From assembly GCF_001675285.1 (NCBI RefSeq), contig NZ_LSGQ01000028.1, positions 62,001-126,000 of the forward strand: a DNA stretch of 64,000 nucleotides. Reading direction: 5' to 3'. The translations under genes and the position numbers were made by a program. The notes below the pieces were generated by a model. The model saw nothing but the letters and a program-made list of their open reading frames with translations, was not told the DNA's origin and did no database searches. Positions 1 through 8,446 of this stretch are shown here, piece by piece. Positions within the stretch are counted from its first letter, which is position 1. Every line of letters begins with the position of its first letter. This DNA comes from Elizabethkingia miricola (GTDB taxonomy: Bacteria > Bacteroidota > Bacteroidia > Flavobacteriales > Weeksellaceae).

Positions 1-1
1 A

Positions 2-304
2 ATTCCAGCTTCGGTTTCGCCATGGAGAGTACCTTTATTCTGGCTGTCATTTCATAATTTCCCTGTGAATATTTACAGATACTTAGCAAAGCGTGCTATA
101 AAAAAGGATGGATATCTTAATATTTATTTTCACCCTTGGGAATTTATGGATATTACTAAAAAAGCCTACGCTTTACCTTCTTATACATCTGTAAATACAG
201 GTGATAAAATGGTACAACGATTCGATGAATTTGTACAATGGCTGAAGCAAAATCAATATACATTTGGTACTTTTAAAGACTTCTTAGAAATAACTAAAAA
301 ATGA
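2..304 (+). CDS. Polysaccharide deacetylase, C-terminal fragment (5' end outside the window)
   Basis: The reading frame is open from base 2, so this is the last ~100 residues of a protein that begins upstream. The segment contains an SPWRVPLFW-like stretch and then YLNIYFHPWEF, which resembles the C-terminal part of NodB-type polysaccharide deacetylases of capsule and O-antigen clusters. The catalytic metal-binding motifs would lie upstream and cannot be seen. Its TGA stop overlaps the ATG of the next glycosyltransferase (ATGA), so the two are probably co-translated in a surface polysaccharide gene set. Confidence 0.7.
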   Translation: MPASVSPWRVPLFWLSFHNFPVNIYRYLAKRAIKKDGYLNIYFHPWEFMDITKKAYALPSYTSVNTGDKMVQRFDEFVQWLKQNQYTFGTFKDFLEITKK

Positions 305-1404
305 AGATAGGCTACGACGCGAAACGCTTCTTTCATAACACATCGGGACTCGGAAATTATTCACGTGATTTAGTACGTACACTCGCTGAGTATTTCCCGG
401 AAAATGAATATTTATTGTTTGCCAAAAATCCGTCTGAAAGAACCAAAAGCCTTTTGGAACGCGGGAATGTTATTTTCAAAAAAATAAGCAAGGGTAATCT
501 TGCCCGCCAGATGAAAATGGGAGAAGATGCCCAAAATGAAGGATGTGATATTTTTCATGGTTTATCCGGTGAACTGCCGATGAAATGGAATAATAAAAAG
601 ATAAAAAAGATTGTAACCATTCATGATCTTATCTTTCTCAAATATCCTCAGTTCTATTCTTTTTTTGACCGTAAAATACATACATGGAAGTTTAAGAGAG
701 CAACAAAAGATTCAGATCTTATTATTGCAATTAGCGAGCAGACCAAGAAGGATATTATAGAGTATTTTAAAACTCCCGAATCCAAAATAAAAGTAATTTA
801 TCAGACATGTCACGAAGCTTTTAAGCAGAGTTTTTCAGAAGACGAATTTACCATTGTAAAGGCTAAATTTAACCTGCCGGAACGCTTTATTCTGAATGTC
901 GGAACAGTGGAGGAACGTAAAAACTTATTTTCAGTTGTAAAAGCAATAAAAGGAACCGATATTCCATTGGTTGTTGTTGGAAAAGAAACTAAATATTCCC
1001 AGAGAATCAGAAGATTCATAAGCCAGAATGAAATGGAAGGGCAGGTCTATTTTCTTACCAATGTGAATATGACTGAACTGGCACAGATCTATCAATTGAC
1101 AGACATATTTATTTATCCTAGTTTATATGAAGGTTTTGGTATTCCGGTTATAGAAGCTCTTTTCTCTAAAACACCTGTTATCACAAGTAATGTAAGCTGT
1201 CTTCCTGAAGCAGGAGGACCGGATAGTCTTTATGTAAATCCAACGAATACAGAAGATATAAGATCTAAAGTATTACACTTATGGGAAAATCCTGATGAAG
1301 GAAAAAGAAGAGCAGAATATTCTTTTCAGTTTGTTCAGAAGTTTAATGAAAAAGAAATTGCTGAAGAGGTAATGAATGTTTACAAAGAAGTAATTACAGT
1401 TTAA
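301..1404 (+). CDS. Glycosyltransferase family 4 (GT-B fold)
   Basis: This 367-residue protein has the layout of retaining GT4 enzymes. The N-terminal acceptor domain contains FHGLSGELP and a VTIHDLIF strand. A linker FILNVGTVEERKN opens the nucleotide-sugar domain, and the donor-binding E-x7-E motif is seen in EGFGIPVIEALF (about residues 277-285). It is expected to transfer a sugar from a nucleotide-sugar onto a growing lipid-linked glycan on the cytoplasmic face of the membrane. It overlaps the upstream deacetylase fragment by 4 bp, which fits a capsule or O-antigen cluster. Donor and acceptor cannot be predicted. Confidence 0.9.
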   Translation: MKIGYDAKRFFHNTSGLGNYSRDLVRTLAEYFPENEYLLFAKNPSERTKSLLERGNVIFKKISKGNLARQMKMGEDAQNEGCDIFHGLSGELPMKWNNKKIKKIVTIHDLIFLKYPQFYSFFDRKIHTWKFKRATKDSDLIIAISEQTKKDIIEYFKTPESKIKVIYQTCHEAFKQSFSEDEFTIVKAKFNLPERFILNVGTVEERKNLFSVVKAIKGTDIPLVVVGKETKYSQRIRRFISQNEMEGQVYFLTNVNMTELAQIYQLTDIFIYPSLYEGFGIPVIEALFSKTPVITSNVSCLPEAGGPDSLYVNPTNTEDIRSKVLHLWENPDEGKRRAEYSFQFVQKFNEKEIAEEVMNVYKEVITV

Positions 1405-1428
1405 AACGGTAGTATATAATTATAGAAT

Positions 1429-2370
1429 ATGGAAGAATTACTGGCAATAGGATCTCAATCACTTCGAAAAGCAGCATTAAATGAAGATGTAAAAGCTTAT
1501 ATATTACAAAATGAATCATTATTCAAAGTATTAAAAAAAGCTGCAAATCGATACATTGGTGGTGAAAATTTATCTGAAACGGTCAATAAGGTTACCAAAG
1601 AAAATTCTATGGGATTTAAGTGCTCTATAGAGTTTATGGGAGAGAGCACACGTACTGTAAAAGAAGCATTGGAAGCAAAAGATGAATTTATAAATATTTG
1701 TCAGACAATTCATAACCAAAATTTAAACTCTACGATATCACTGGATTTATCTCACATAGGGCTCGCAATTTCAGAAGATTTGTGTTTTGAAAATATTTCA
1801 GCTATTTGTAAAGCAGCTGGAGATAAGGAGGTTATTGTAAGTGCAGAAGGTACTGAACGGACGGATGCAATACTAGAATTGTATAAAAAAGCTTCCAAAG
1901 ATTTTTCTAACTTGTCGATAACACTGCAAGCATATCTCCATAGAACAAAAGATGATTTTATAGATATCATTAAAGAGAAGGGAAGAATACGTATGGTAAA
2001 AGGAGCATTTGAAACAGAAAAAGATTTATCACTTTCGCGTGGTAGTGCTTTGGACAATCAATATCTGTATTATGTTGAACAATTGCTTTCTCAACAACAT
2101 TTATGTTCTATCGCTACACATCACCATGAAATCCAGCAAGAGGCTAAAGCTCTTATCAATAAATACAAACCTGGAAAAGAAACCTATGAATTTGAAAGCT
2201 TATATGGTATACAGACTGAACAGTTAATCAAATTAAAAGAAGAAGGATATCCTACCAAATTATATTTTGTATACGGAAAGGAGTGGTATCTCTATGTTTG
2301 TAATCGTTTAGCTGAATATCCTCTTAATTTGTTTCGGGCATTACAGGATGTTATGGAAGAGAATAATTAG
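1429..2370 (+). CDS. Proline dehydrogenase (monofunctional)
   Basis: The 313-residue length fits the stand-alone FAD-dependent proline dehydrogenases that oxidise L-proline to pyrroline-5-carboxylate. Family signatures are visible in order: RMVKGAFE (about 188), ATHHHE (about 229), FESLYGI (about 254) and a C-terminal YGKEWYLYVCNRLAE block (about 281-295) that supplies substrate-binding arginines in the family. No pyrroline-5-carboxylate dehydrogenase is fused or adjacent, so the second step must be encoded elsewhere. The gene starts 24 bp after the glycosyltransferase and ends at a clear hairpin terminator. Confidence 0.88.
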   Translation: MEELLAIGSQSLRKAALNEDVKAYILQNESLFKVLKKAANRYIGGENLSETVNKVTKENSMGFKCSIEFMGESTRTVKEALEAKDEFINICQTIHNQNLNSTISLDLSHIGLAISEDLCFENISAICKAAGDKEVIVSAEGTERTDAILELYKKASKDFSNLSITLQAYLHRTKDDFIDIIKEKGRIRMVKGAFETEKDLSLSRGSALDNQYLYYVEQLLSQQHLCSIATHHHEIQQEAKALINKYKPGKETYEFESLYGIQTEQLIKLKEEGYPTKLYFVYGKEWYLYVCNRLAEYPLNLFRALQDVMEENN

Positions 2371-2387
2371 TAATAAATAATAAAAAT

Positions 2388-2414
2388 AAAAGGCCGCTTT
2401 TAAAGCAGCCTTTT
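2388..2414 (+). terminator. Intrinsic terminator after proline dehydrogenase
   Basis: An AAAGGCCGCTTT / AAAGCAGCCTTT stem with one mismatch and a very short loop is followed by T residues, 18 bp after the proline dehydrogenase stop. Confidence 0.75.
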
Positions 2415-2571
2415 ATATTAGTAGGATTCAGATCCTATAAATCGACATATATTTCGAAGTTTTAGTCCATATATAATCCATATTCTGGTTCTAATAGAGC
2501 ATCCGAATTCTTACAGAATTTTTTAATTACATTGCTGTGGTTTAACTATTTGAAATGTTATTCAGACGTGA

Positions 2572-2892
2572 TTAGTTCTGATAACATTTAAATTTTTGTT
2601 TGCTTATTAATAATTCAAAGAAGAGTCTGAAATCTGAAATCAGGCTCCATAAAGGGTAGGTAAATGTTGCCGGTTTGTTCTTTTCAAAAAATGCATGGCC
2701 AATCCAGGCGAAACCATATCCAACGACGGGAACAAACCAAAGGAGGTAATATTTCTCTGAAAAAAGCGAATAGAACAATAGGATAAATACTAATGCAGTA
2801 CCTGTAAAGTGTAATATTCTGCAGGTATAATCTTTATGCTCAGTAAGGTAAAAATTATAAAAATCTTTATAGTTATCTATTTTCTGGGCCAT
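2572..2892 (-). CDS. DUF962 / Mpo1-like membrane protein
   Basis: A 106-residue protein with two hydrophobic segments. It carries the DUF962 pattern: an early HKDYTCRILHFTG segment, then YGFAWIGHAFFEKNKPATF and YPLWSLISDFRLF. The family includes yeast Mpo1, an Fe(II)-dependent dioxygenase acting on 2-hydroxy fatty acids. The conserved histidines in the first and second helices are present, which is compatible with that chemistry. Bacterial members are mostly uncharacterised, so the reaction is only suggested. It stands alone between the proline dehydrogenase terminator and the trp operon terminator. Confidence 0.82.
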   Translation of the reverse strand: MAQKIDNYKDFYNFYLTEHKDYTCRILHFTGTALVFILLFYSLFSEKYYLLWFVPVVGYGFAWIGHAFFEKNKPATFTYPLWSLISDFRLFFELLISKQKFKCYQN

Positions 2893-2947
2893 GATAATAG
2901 AATTTACTACTAAGTTAATTAAAATCAGATGACTATGATAGATAAAA

Positions 2948-2982
2948 TTTCAGCCACTTCATATTTTGAGAAGTGGCTGAAA
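2948..2982 (-). terminator. Terminator at the end of the trp operon
   Basis: A perfect 13-bp stem, TTTCAGCCACTTC / GAAGTGGCTGAAA, with a 9-nt loop lies 30 bp past the trpA stop. On the minus strand it is followed by AATTTTA. It could also act on the plus strand. Confidence 0.75.
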
Positions 2983-3011
2983 TATATTTTGTGTGTTTTT
3001 GAGACGTATTT

Positions 3012-3740
3012 TTATTTAATGGATTTGATAAATTCTGCAGCTTTACTTTCCCAGTTTTCATTCTCCAAAAGAATTTTCACAAAAGCCGAGCCTATAATGG
3101 CACCATCTGCATGCTGCGCAACTTTATCGAAGTCAGCTTTGTTTTTAATACTAAAACCAATAAGAACCTGATTTTTCAGATTTAAAGATTTCAGTCGTTT
3201 GAAATAATCATCATTATTGATCTCCTGATTGGTACCGGTAGTAGAAGAACTGCTTACGGCATAGAGAAATCCTGAACTTAAGCTGTCCAGATACTGAATC
3301 CTTTCATCAGAAGTTTCCGGAGTCACCAAAAAAGTAAAATTGATACCATATTGCTCCAAAATCTTTTGATATTTCTTTTCAAATTCTATAGGAGGTAAAT
3401 CGGGAAGTATTAATCCGGAGACACCAGATATTTGACATTCCTGGCAGAATTTTTCGAAACCGAATTTTAAAACAGGATTCAGATATCCCATAAGAATTAC
3501 CGGAATGTTGATTTCATCTTTTACGGTCTTCAATTGTTCAAAAAGCTTAGCAATGGTCATTCCGTTTTGTAAAGCCAATTCATCGGATTTCTGAATAACA
3601 GGACCATCTGCAACAGGATCACTATAAGGGATTCCCACTTCTATCATATCGGCACCGGCAGACTGAATAGTCTTCATTATTTGTGCTGTGTCATTCAGCT
3701 GAGGAATTCCGGCAGTAAAATATATATTGAGTTTTTTCAT
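3012..3740 (-). CDS. trpA: Tryptophan synthase alpha chain
   Basis: TrpA cleaves indole-3-glycerol phosphate to indole and glyceraldehyde 3-phosphate. It acts as the alpha half of the alpha2-beta2 synthase with the TrpB encoded just upstream. The catalytic acid pair is visible as Glu34 (MIEVGIPYSDP) and Asp45 (ADGP), 11 residues apart as in characterised enzymes. The phosphate-binding glycines near GFSIKNK and the DGAIIGSAFVK C-terminal strand are also present. At 242 residues it is slightly shorter than the enterobacterial protein. It is the last gene of the operon, 17 bp after trpB, and is followed by a hairpin terminator. Confidence 0.95.
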   Translation of the reverse strand: MKKLNIYFTAGIPQLNDTAQIMKTIQSAGADMIEVGIPYSDPVADGPVIQKSDELALQNGMTIAKLFEQLKTVKDEINIPVILMGYLNPVLKFGFEKFCQECQISGVSGLILPDLPPIEFEKKYQKILEQYGINFTFLVTPETSDERIQYLDSLSSGFLYAVSSSSTTGTNQEINNDDYFKRLKSLNLKNQVLIGFSIKNKADFDKVAQHADGAIIGSAFVKILLENENWESKAAEFIKSIK

Positions 3741-3757
3741 TGTTTAGAGATTAAAAG

Positions 3758-4939
3758 TTAAGCTAAATGCTTCAAATAAGTTTCCATATCCTTATCACCA
3801 CGTCCACTAAGGCATATTACAACAACATCCTCTTTATCAAATTTTTTCTGGTCCAATACAGCTAAAGCATGTGCAGATTCCAATGCAGGAATAATTCCTT
3901 CAAGTCTGGTAAGCTCAAAAGCAGATTTTAATGCTTCATCATCATTTATACTAAAAAACTCTGCTCTTTTTTCCTGGAATAAATGCGCATGAAATGGACC
4001 AATACCCGGATAATCCAGCCCTGCAGAGATGCTGTAAGGTTCTATAACCTGTCCGTCTTCTGTCTGCATTACAAGACTCTGACTGCCGTGTAAAATTCCT
4101 AATGTTCCCAAAAAGGTAGTTGCAGCGCTCTCACCGGAATATTTACCCAGGCCGCCAGCTTCTGCAGCAATAATACCAACACCGGGTTCATCTACAAAAT
4201 GATAAAAGGTTCCTGCTGCATTACTTCCACCACCTACACAAGCAATAACGTAATCAGGATTCTCGCGTCCGATATGTTCTTTCAGTTGGAATCTTATTTC
4301 TTCACTTATAATACTCTGGAATCTTGCCACCATATCCGGAAAAGGGTGAGGACCTACAACGCTGCCAATGATATAATGGGTTGTAGAAGCATTGTTAATC
4401 CAGTCTCTTAAAGCCTCGTTTACAGCATCTTTTAGTGTTTTGCTTCCGGACGTTGCAGGGATTACAGTTGCGCCAAGCATTTTCATTCGGGCAACATTTG
4501 GAGCCTGGCGGGCAATGTCTATTTCGCCCATATAAACAATACATTCCAGTCCCAATAGAGCACAAGCCGTTGCGGTAGCCACACCATGCTGGCCAGCTCC
4601 GGTTTCTGCAATAATTCTGTTTTTGCCCAAGCGTTTTGCCAGCAGAGCTTGTCCTAGTGCATTATTAATCTTATGAGCACCTGTATGATTCAGATCCTCT
4701 CTCTTCAGATATATATTTGTCTGGTATTTATCGCTGAGATTCTTTGCAAAATAGAGTGGAGTAGCCCTCCCTACATAATCTTTAAGCAGAGCATTATATT
4801 CTTTTCTGAAATCATCACTATTGATAATATCCAGATAATTGTCTTCCAATTCTTTTACATTTGGATAAAGCATTTCAGGGATAAATGCTCCGCCGAAATC
4901 TCCATAATATCCGTATTGATCAGGATTTTTGTATTTCAT
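3758..4939 (-). CDS. trpB: Tryptophan synthase beta chain
   Basis: The PLP-dependent subunit that condenses indole with L-serine. The 393-residue length is normal. The PLP lysine is Lys90 in [15 protein letters not shown]. The GAGQHG substrate loop and the glycine-rich phosphate-binding loop CVGGGSNA are intact, and the sequence matches the TrpB1 type that pairs with TrpA. It lies 9 bp after trpF and 17 bp before trpA, so translational coupling in the operon is likely. Confidence 0.97.
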   Translation of the reverse strand: MKYKNPDQYGYYGDFGGAFIPEMLYPNVKELEDNYLDIINSDDFRKEYNALLKDYVGRATPLYFAKNLSDKYQTNIYLKREDLNHTGAHKINNALGQALLAKRLGKNRIIAETGAGQHGVATATACALLGLECIVYMGEIDIARQAPNVARMKMLGATVIPATSGSKTLKDAVNEALRDWINNASTTHYIIGSVVGPHPFPDMVARFQSIISEEIRFQLKEHIGRENPDYVIACVGGGSNAAGTFYHFVDEPGVGIIAAEAGGLGKYSGESAATTFLGTLGILHGSQSLVMQTEDGQVIEPYSISAGLDYPGIGPFHAHLFQEKRAEFFSINDDEALKSAFELTRLEGIIPALESAHALAVLDQKKFDKEDVVVICLSGRGDKDMETYLKHLA

Positions 4940-4948
4940 TTTTAGTTT

Positions 4949-5608
4949 TTATAAATGTTGGATATGTTGTATAAATTCTTGTATTTTGTCTAAGTTCTTG
5001 TCTCCCGGACTATTTTCAAATTTGGAGTTGATGTCCAAAGCAAAAGGTTTTGTTTTTAAGCTTTCTATTGAGGCTATATTTTCAGAAGAAATTCCTCCGC
5101 TTAGCAAATATGGTTTTTGTAAATCTAAGTGATCCAGGACCGACCAGTTAAATGTCTCTCCGGTTCCGCCATAAGCTTTTGAGTCGGTATCAAAGAGAAG
5201 CAAATCTGCGTAAGTCTCAAATTCTGAAATTTTAGATTTAAGTACTTCGGTATTTACCTCCTGACCAATCCGAAATACTTTAATAATCTGTGTTTCCGGA
5301 AGAAGCTTTTTCAGATTGAGTATATATTCTATATTTTCGTCACCATGCAGCTGTATGTAATTCAAATGTGCCTGTTTAGCAATATCAGAGACTATAGCAA
5401 CATCTTCATTTACAAAAACACCAACCTTTCCCAAATGCTTTATTTCTGATATTTGTTCCAAATTCAAATGGTTCAGAACATAACGTGGTGATTTTGGGTA
5501 GAATATAAATCCAATAAAATCAACTCCGGATTTCTGTAATTCCTGAATCTGACTGCGGTGTGCTAATCCACATACTTTAAGTTTCGGTTGATAGTTTTGA
5601 TTTCCCAT
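4949..5608 (-). CDS. trpF: Phosphoribosylanthranilate isomerase
   Basis: A stand-alone 219-residue TIM-barrel isomerase that performs the Amadori rearrangement of N-(5'-phosphoribosyl)anthranilate. The N-terminal KVCGL motif supplies the catalytic cysteine (Cys13). The general-acid aspartate is expected in LLLFDTDSKAYGGTGETFNW. The phosphate-binding PYLLSGGI loop and the C-terminal DINSKFENSPGDKN segment are conserved. TrpF is separate from TrpC here, unlike the fused enterobacterial enzyme. Confidence 0.95.
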   Translation of the reverse strand: MGNQNYQPKLKVCGLAHRSQIQELQKSGVDFIGFIFYPKSPRYVLNHLNLEQISEIKHLGKVGVFVNEDVAIVSDIAKQAHLNYIQLHGDENIEYILNLKKLLPETQIIKVFRIGQEVNTEVLKSKISEFETYADLLLFDTDSKAYGGTGETFNWSVLDHLDLQKPYLLSGGISSENIASIESLKTKPFALDINSKFENSPGDKNLDKIQEFIQHIQHL

Positions 5609-5623
5609 AGTTACACTGTTATA

Positions 5624-6406
5624 TTATTTCATAGTTACATTGGATGAAAATTCTTTGAAATTTTGTCCGGGATTTTCTCCTTTCATAAAATATTCTCCCA
5701 TCAGGAAAGCATCGAAACCTTTCTCCTTTAAGAATAAGAAGTCTTCGGTATTGTAAATTCCGCTTTCTGCAACGGATAATGTTTCTGTTGGAAGAAGGTT
5801 TTTAAGATTAACAGAATGCTGTAAATCTACTTTAAAGTCTTTTAGATTACGATTATTAATACCAACAAGATCAATATCAGAATTGAAATGTTTTAATTCC
5901 TCTTCAGTATGAATTTCTAAAAGAACTTCCAAGCTTAATGAATGCGCCAATGCTGTAAATTCAGAAACCTGCTCCGGAGACAAACAAGCTGCAATAAGGA
6001 GCACTACATCAGCTCCCATAGCTTTGGCTTCATAGAACTGATAAGTATCGATCATGAAATCTTTACGGAGAATTGGGATGTTAATATGTTCTCTTACGGC
6101 TAATATATCTTCTTTTGATCCTCCGAAGAATTCTCTATCTGTAAGAATAGAAATACCACTTGCTCCATATTTTTCATAAGATGAGACAACAGAGAGTGGA
6201 TTTTGGATATCATTGATAATGCCTTTAGAAGGAGATTTCCTTTTAAATTCGGCAATAATGCCGCTTTTATTTTTTACACTTTCTTTTAATGATAAAGTCT
6301 TACGTGAGAAGAAAGCGTTGTCTTTTAATTCTTCTATTGAAATAAGTTTCTTAGATGCTGCTACTTCCAGCTGTTTTTGAGTAACAATTTTATCAAGTAT
6401 ATTCAT
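5624..6406 (-). CDS. trpC: Indole-3-glycerol phosphate synthase
   Basis: A 260-residue monofunctional TrpC that closes the indole ring. The IIAEFKRKSPSKG signature (residues 50-62) carries the substrate-binding and catalytic Glu/Lys residues. LRKDFMID, VLLIAACLS, VGINNRNL and VAESGI follow at the expected TIM-barrel positions. A spacer of 76 bp separates it from trpD upstream, the largest internal gap of the operon apart from the inserted four-helix gene. trpF follows after 15 bp. Confidence 0.96.
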   Translation of the reverse strand: MNILDKIVTQKQLEVAASKKLISIEELKDNAFFSRKTLSLKESVKNKSGIIAEFKRKSPSKGIINDIQNPLSVVSSYEKYGASGISILTDREFFGGSKEDILAVREHINIPILRKDFMIDTYQFYEAKAMGADVVLLIAACLSPEQVSEFTALAHSLSLEVLLEIHTEEELKHFNSDIDLVGINNRNLKDFKVDLQHSVNLKNLLPTETLSVAESGIYNTEDFLFLKEKGFDAFLMGEYFMKGENPGQNFKEFSSNVTMK

Positions 6407-6482
6407 CTTTTTAGTTGTCAGTTATTGGTTGTTAGTTAAATTATTAACCATTAGTTATTTCACTCTATATAGTATAAGAGTT

Positions 6483-7472
6483 TTAGCTCTTAACCAACAG
6501 TTGCAAACTTCTAAATGCTTTCCCACTTTCCAAGCTTTCTCTGCTTAATGTCAGACAAGAATCGTAGTCTCCGTACTTACCTGTATTCTTTAAAGCCATT
6601 GCAGCATTGGCTAATACAACAGCATTCTGCTCGTAAGAACCATTACCCTTTAAGATATTCAGGAAAATTTCTGCTGCTTCCTGCTTACTTATACCACCGA
6701 ATATACTATCTGCCGTGATCGTTTTAAAATGTAAATCTTCTGCAGAATAAATTTCTTCTCCTTTTTCAGAATAAATTTTAGTATCCTGTGTAAGGCTAAT
6801 CTCGTCATATCCGTCTAAAGCGTGTACCAGCATAAACTTCTCTTTTTGTTTTTGAAGTAAATATTGGTATATACGTGCAATTTCCGGGTTGTAGACACCA
6901 ATCATGGAATATTTTGGTTTTGACGGATTTACCAATGGCCCAAGAATATTAAAGAATGTACGAAGCCCAAGGTTTTTACGAAGTGGTCCTACGGCTTTCA
7001 ACGCCGGATGGAAGAGTGGGGCGTGGATAAAACAGATGTTGGCTTTTTCCAGATCCTTTTTCAGATCTTCAGCATTGTTTTTAAACTGATAACCTAATTC
7101 TTCCAATACATTTGAAGCCCCACTTGTAGAAGAAACGCCATAATTACCATGTTTGGCTACTTTTTGTCCTGTTCCGGCTACAATGAAGCTGGCCAATGTT
7201 GATATATTGAAGGTGTTTTTTCCGTCTCCGCCTGTACCTACGATATCAACAAGATCATTAGTTCCTAAATCTGCAGGAACAGCTAATTGTAATAATGCCT
7301 CCTGAAAACCTTCTAATTCAGCAAGTGTAATATTCCTCATTAGAAATACTGATACAAAAGCAGTGACTTCGTTTTCATTGTACTTGTTTTGTGCAATTTC
7401 ACTAAGTATAGCTTTCGCCTCAGCTCGTGAAAGTGTATGATGATCGAAAAGGTATTGTAATATCTGTTTCAT
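6483..7472 (-). CDS. trpD: Anthranilate phosphoribosyltransferase
   Basis: A 329-residue TrpD that transfers phosphoribose from PRPP to anthranilate. The PRPP-binding loop GTGGDGKNTFNIST (79-92) and KHGNYGVSSTSGASN (107-121) are complete. RTFFNILGPLVNP marks the anthranilate-binding region. TrpG and TrpD are separate polypeptides here, unlike the fused E. coli protein. The gene starts 6 bp after trpG. Confidence 0.96.
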   Translation of the reverse strand: MKQILQYLFDHHTLSRAEAKAILSEIAQNKYNENEVTAFVSVFLMRNITLAELEGFQEALLQLAVPADLGTNDLVDIVGTGGDGKNTFNISTLASFIVAGTGQKVAKHGNYGVSSTSGASNVLEELGYQFKNNAEDLKKDLEKANICFIHAPLFHPALKAVGPLRKNLGLRTFFNILGPLVNPSKPKYSMIGVYNPEIARIYQYLLQKQKEKFMLVHALDGYDEISLTQDTKIYSEKGEEIYSAEDLHFKTITADSIFGGISKQEAAEIFLNILKGNGSYEQNAVVLANAAMALKNTGKYGDYDSCLTLSRESLESGKAFRSLQLLVKS

Positions 7473-7478
7473 GGATTA

Positions 7479-8048
7479 TTAAGCATTTAAAAAGTTTCTA
7501 AGAATAGTTTCACCTTGTGGTGTAAGGATACTTTCGGGGTGAAACTGTACAGCGTGAACATTGTAGTTTTTGTGCTGCAGCGCCATGATCATTCCTTTGT
7601 CGTCTACGGCTGTTATTTCCAATTCTTCAGGAAAGTTTTCATTAGCTACAGCCCAGCTGTGGTATCTTCCGGCTTCAAAGTTTTCAGGTAAATTTTTAAA
7701 CAGTAATGTGTTGTTTTTTATAACCTGTACATCAGTAGCCACACCATGGTATATTTCTGAAAGGTTAATAAGGCTTCCGCCAAATGCTTCTGCAATAGCT
7801 TGCTGACCAAGGCATACACCAAAGATTTCTTTTTTTGGAGCATATTCTCTGATCAAATCCAGAAGTATACCTGCTTCAGAAGGAACCCCTGGTCCTGGTG
7901 AAAGAATGATTTTGTCATACTGATCTACTTCAGCAAGTGTGATTTGATTATTTCTGATTACGTCTACAGAATGTCCGACTATTTTTTCAATGATCTGTAC
8001 AAGGTTATATGTAAAACTATCGTAATTGTCAAAAACTAATATCTTCAT
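7479..8048 (-). CDS. trpG: Anthranilate synthase component II (glutamine amidotransferase)
   Basis: A 189-residue class I glutaminase that supplies ammonia to TrpE. The catalytic triad is Cys79 in FGVCLGQQ plus His170 and Glu172 in FHPES. The PGPG oxyanion-region loop is at 51-54. The same subunit can serve PabB in some bacteria; no pabB is visible in this window. It is separated from trpE by the four-helix gene but keeps the same direction. Confidence 0.95.
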   Translation of the reverse strand: MKILVFDNYDSFTYNLVQIIEKIVGHSVDVIRNNQITLAEVDQYDKIILSPGPGVPSEAGILLDLIREYAPKKEIFGVCLGQQAIAEAFGGSLINLSEIYHGVATDVQVIKNNTLLFKNLPENFEAGRYHSWAVANENFPEELEITAVDDKGMIMALQHKNYNVHAVQFHPESILTPQGETILRNFLNA

Positions 8049-8067
8049 AATTGTTAATTCTCAATGG

Positions 8068-8430
8068 TTAATTGTTAATGTTATTTTTTGTGGTTTTAAT
8101 AATGCTTGTTATCAATTTTATGATCTCAACAGCATCTTCATTAATACTTTCAAATTCTTGGGCTGAAAGATAATCAGTAGCCTGAAATAATTCCAGCCAG
8201 TAAATCGTTTCATTAATTTCTTTTTGAGCGATAGATAGCTTATGTATGAAGTCTGACTTACTTTGTGCATGTTCACCTTCTCTTATCATTGCACCTACAC
8301 TGGTTCCGCTTCGTAATATCTGTTTGCTTAAAATAAATTCTTTTTTATCGCTTGATAAATACTGATAAAGCTTTATGATTCGAACCGCAAAATCAAAACT
8401 TTTCTGTTTAATGATATTATCTTCTTTCAT
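8068..8430 (-). CDS. Four-helix bundle protein (23S rRNA intervening-sequence family) inside the trp operon
   Basis: About 120 residues of the four-helix bundle family (TIGR02436) first known from proteins encoded in 23S rRNA intervening sequences and related to the Avd protein of diversity-generating retroelements. Typical parts are a start like MKEDNIIKQKSFDFAVRI, the SGTSVGAMIREGEHAQS turn and a helix with KEINETIYWLELF. I chose the ATG at 8430. An in-frame ATG at 8436 is possible, and the longer frame needs a TTG. It has no known role in tryptophan synthesis. It lies between trpE and trpG, and its ends fall in an inverted repeat. Confidence 0.85.
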   Translation of the reverse strand: MKEDNIIKQKSFDFAVRIIKLYQYLSSDKKEFILSKQILRSGTSVGAMIREGEHAQSKSDFIHKLSIAQKEINETIYWLELFQATDYLSAQEFESINEDAVEIIKLITSIIKTTKNNINN

Positions 8431-8446
8431 AAGCATTAACAATTAA
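8068..8446. repeat. 13-bp perfect inverted repeat bracketing the four-helix gene
   Basis: TTAATTGTTAATG at 8068-8080 is the exact reverse complement of CATTAACAATTAA at 8434-8446. The left arm overlaps the stop of the four-helix gene and the right arm overlaps its start region and the trpE stop. In the mRNA the arms could pair and loop out the whole gene, as in rRNA intervening sequences. The arms are AT-rich, so chance cannot be excluded. Confidence 0.6.

Noticed and set aside
8431-8442. Longer TTG start for the four-helix gene
   Set aside because: It needs a TTG and adds only LLML-like residues. The family normally starts at the MKE-type methionine at 8430.
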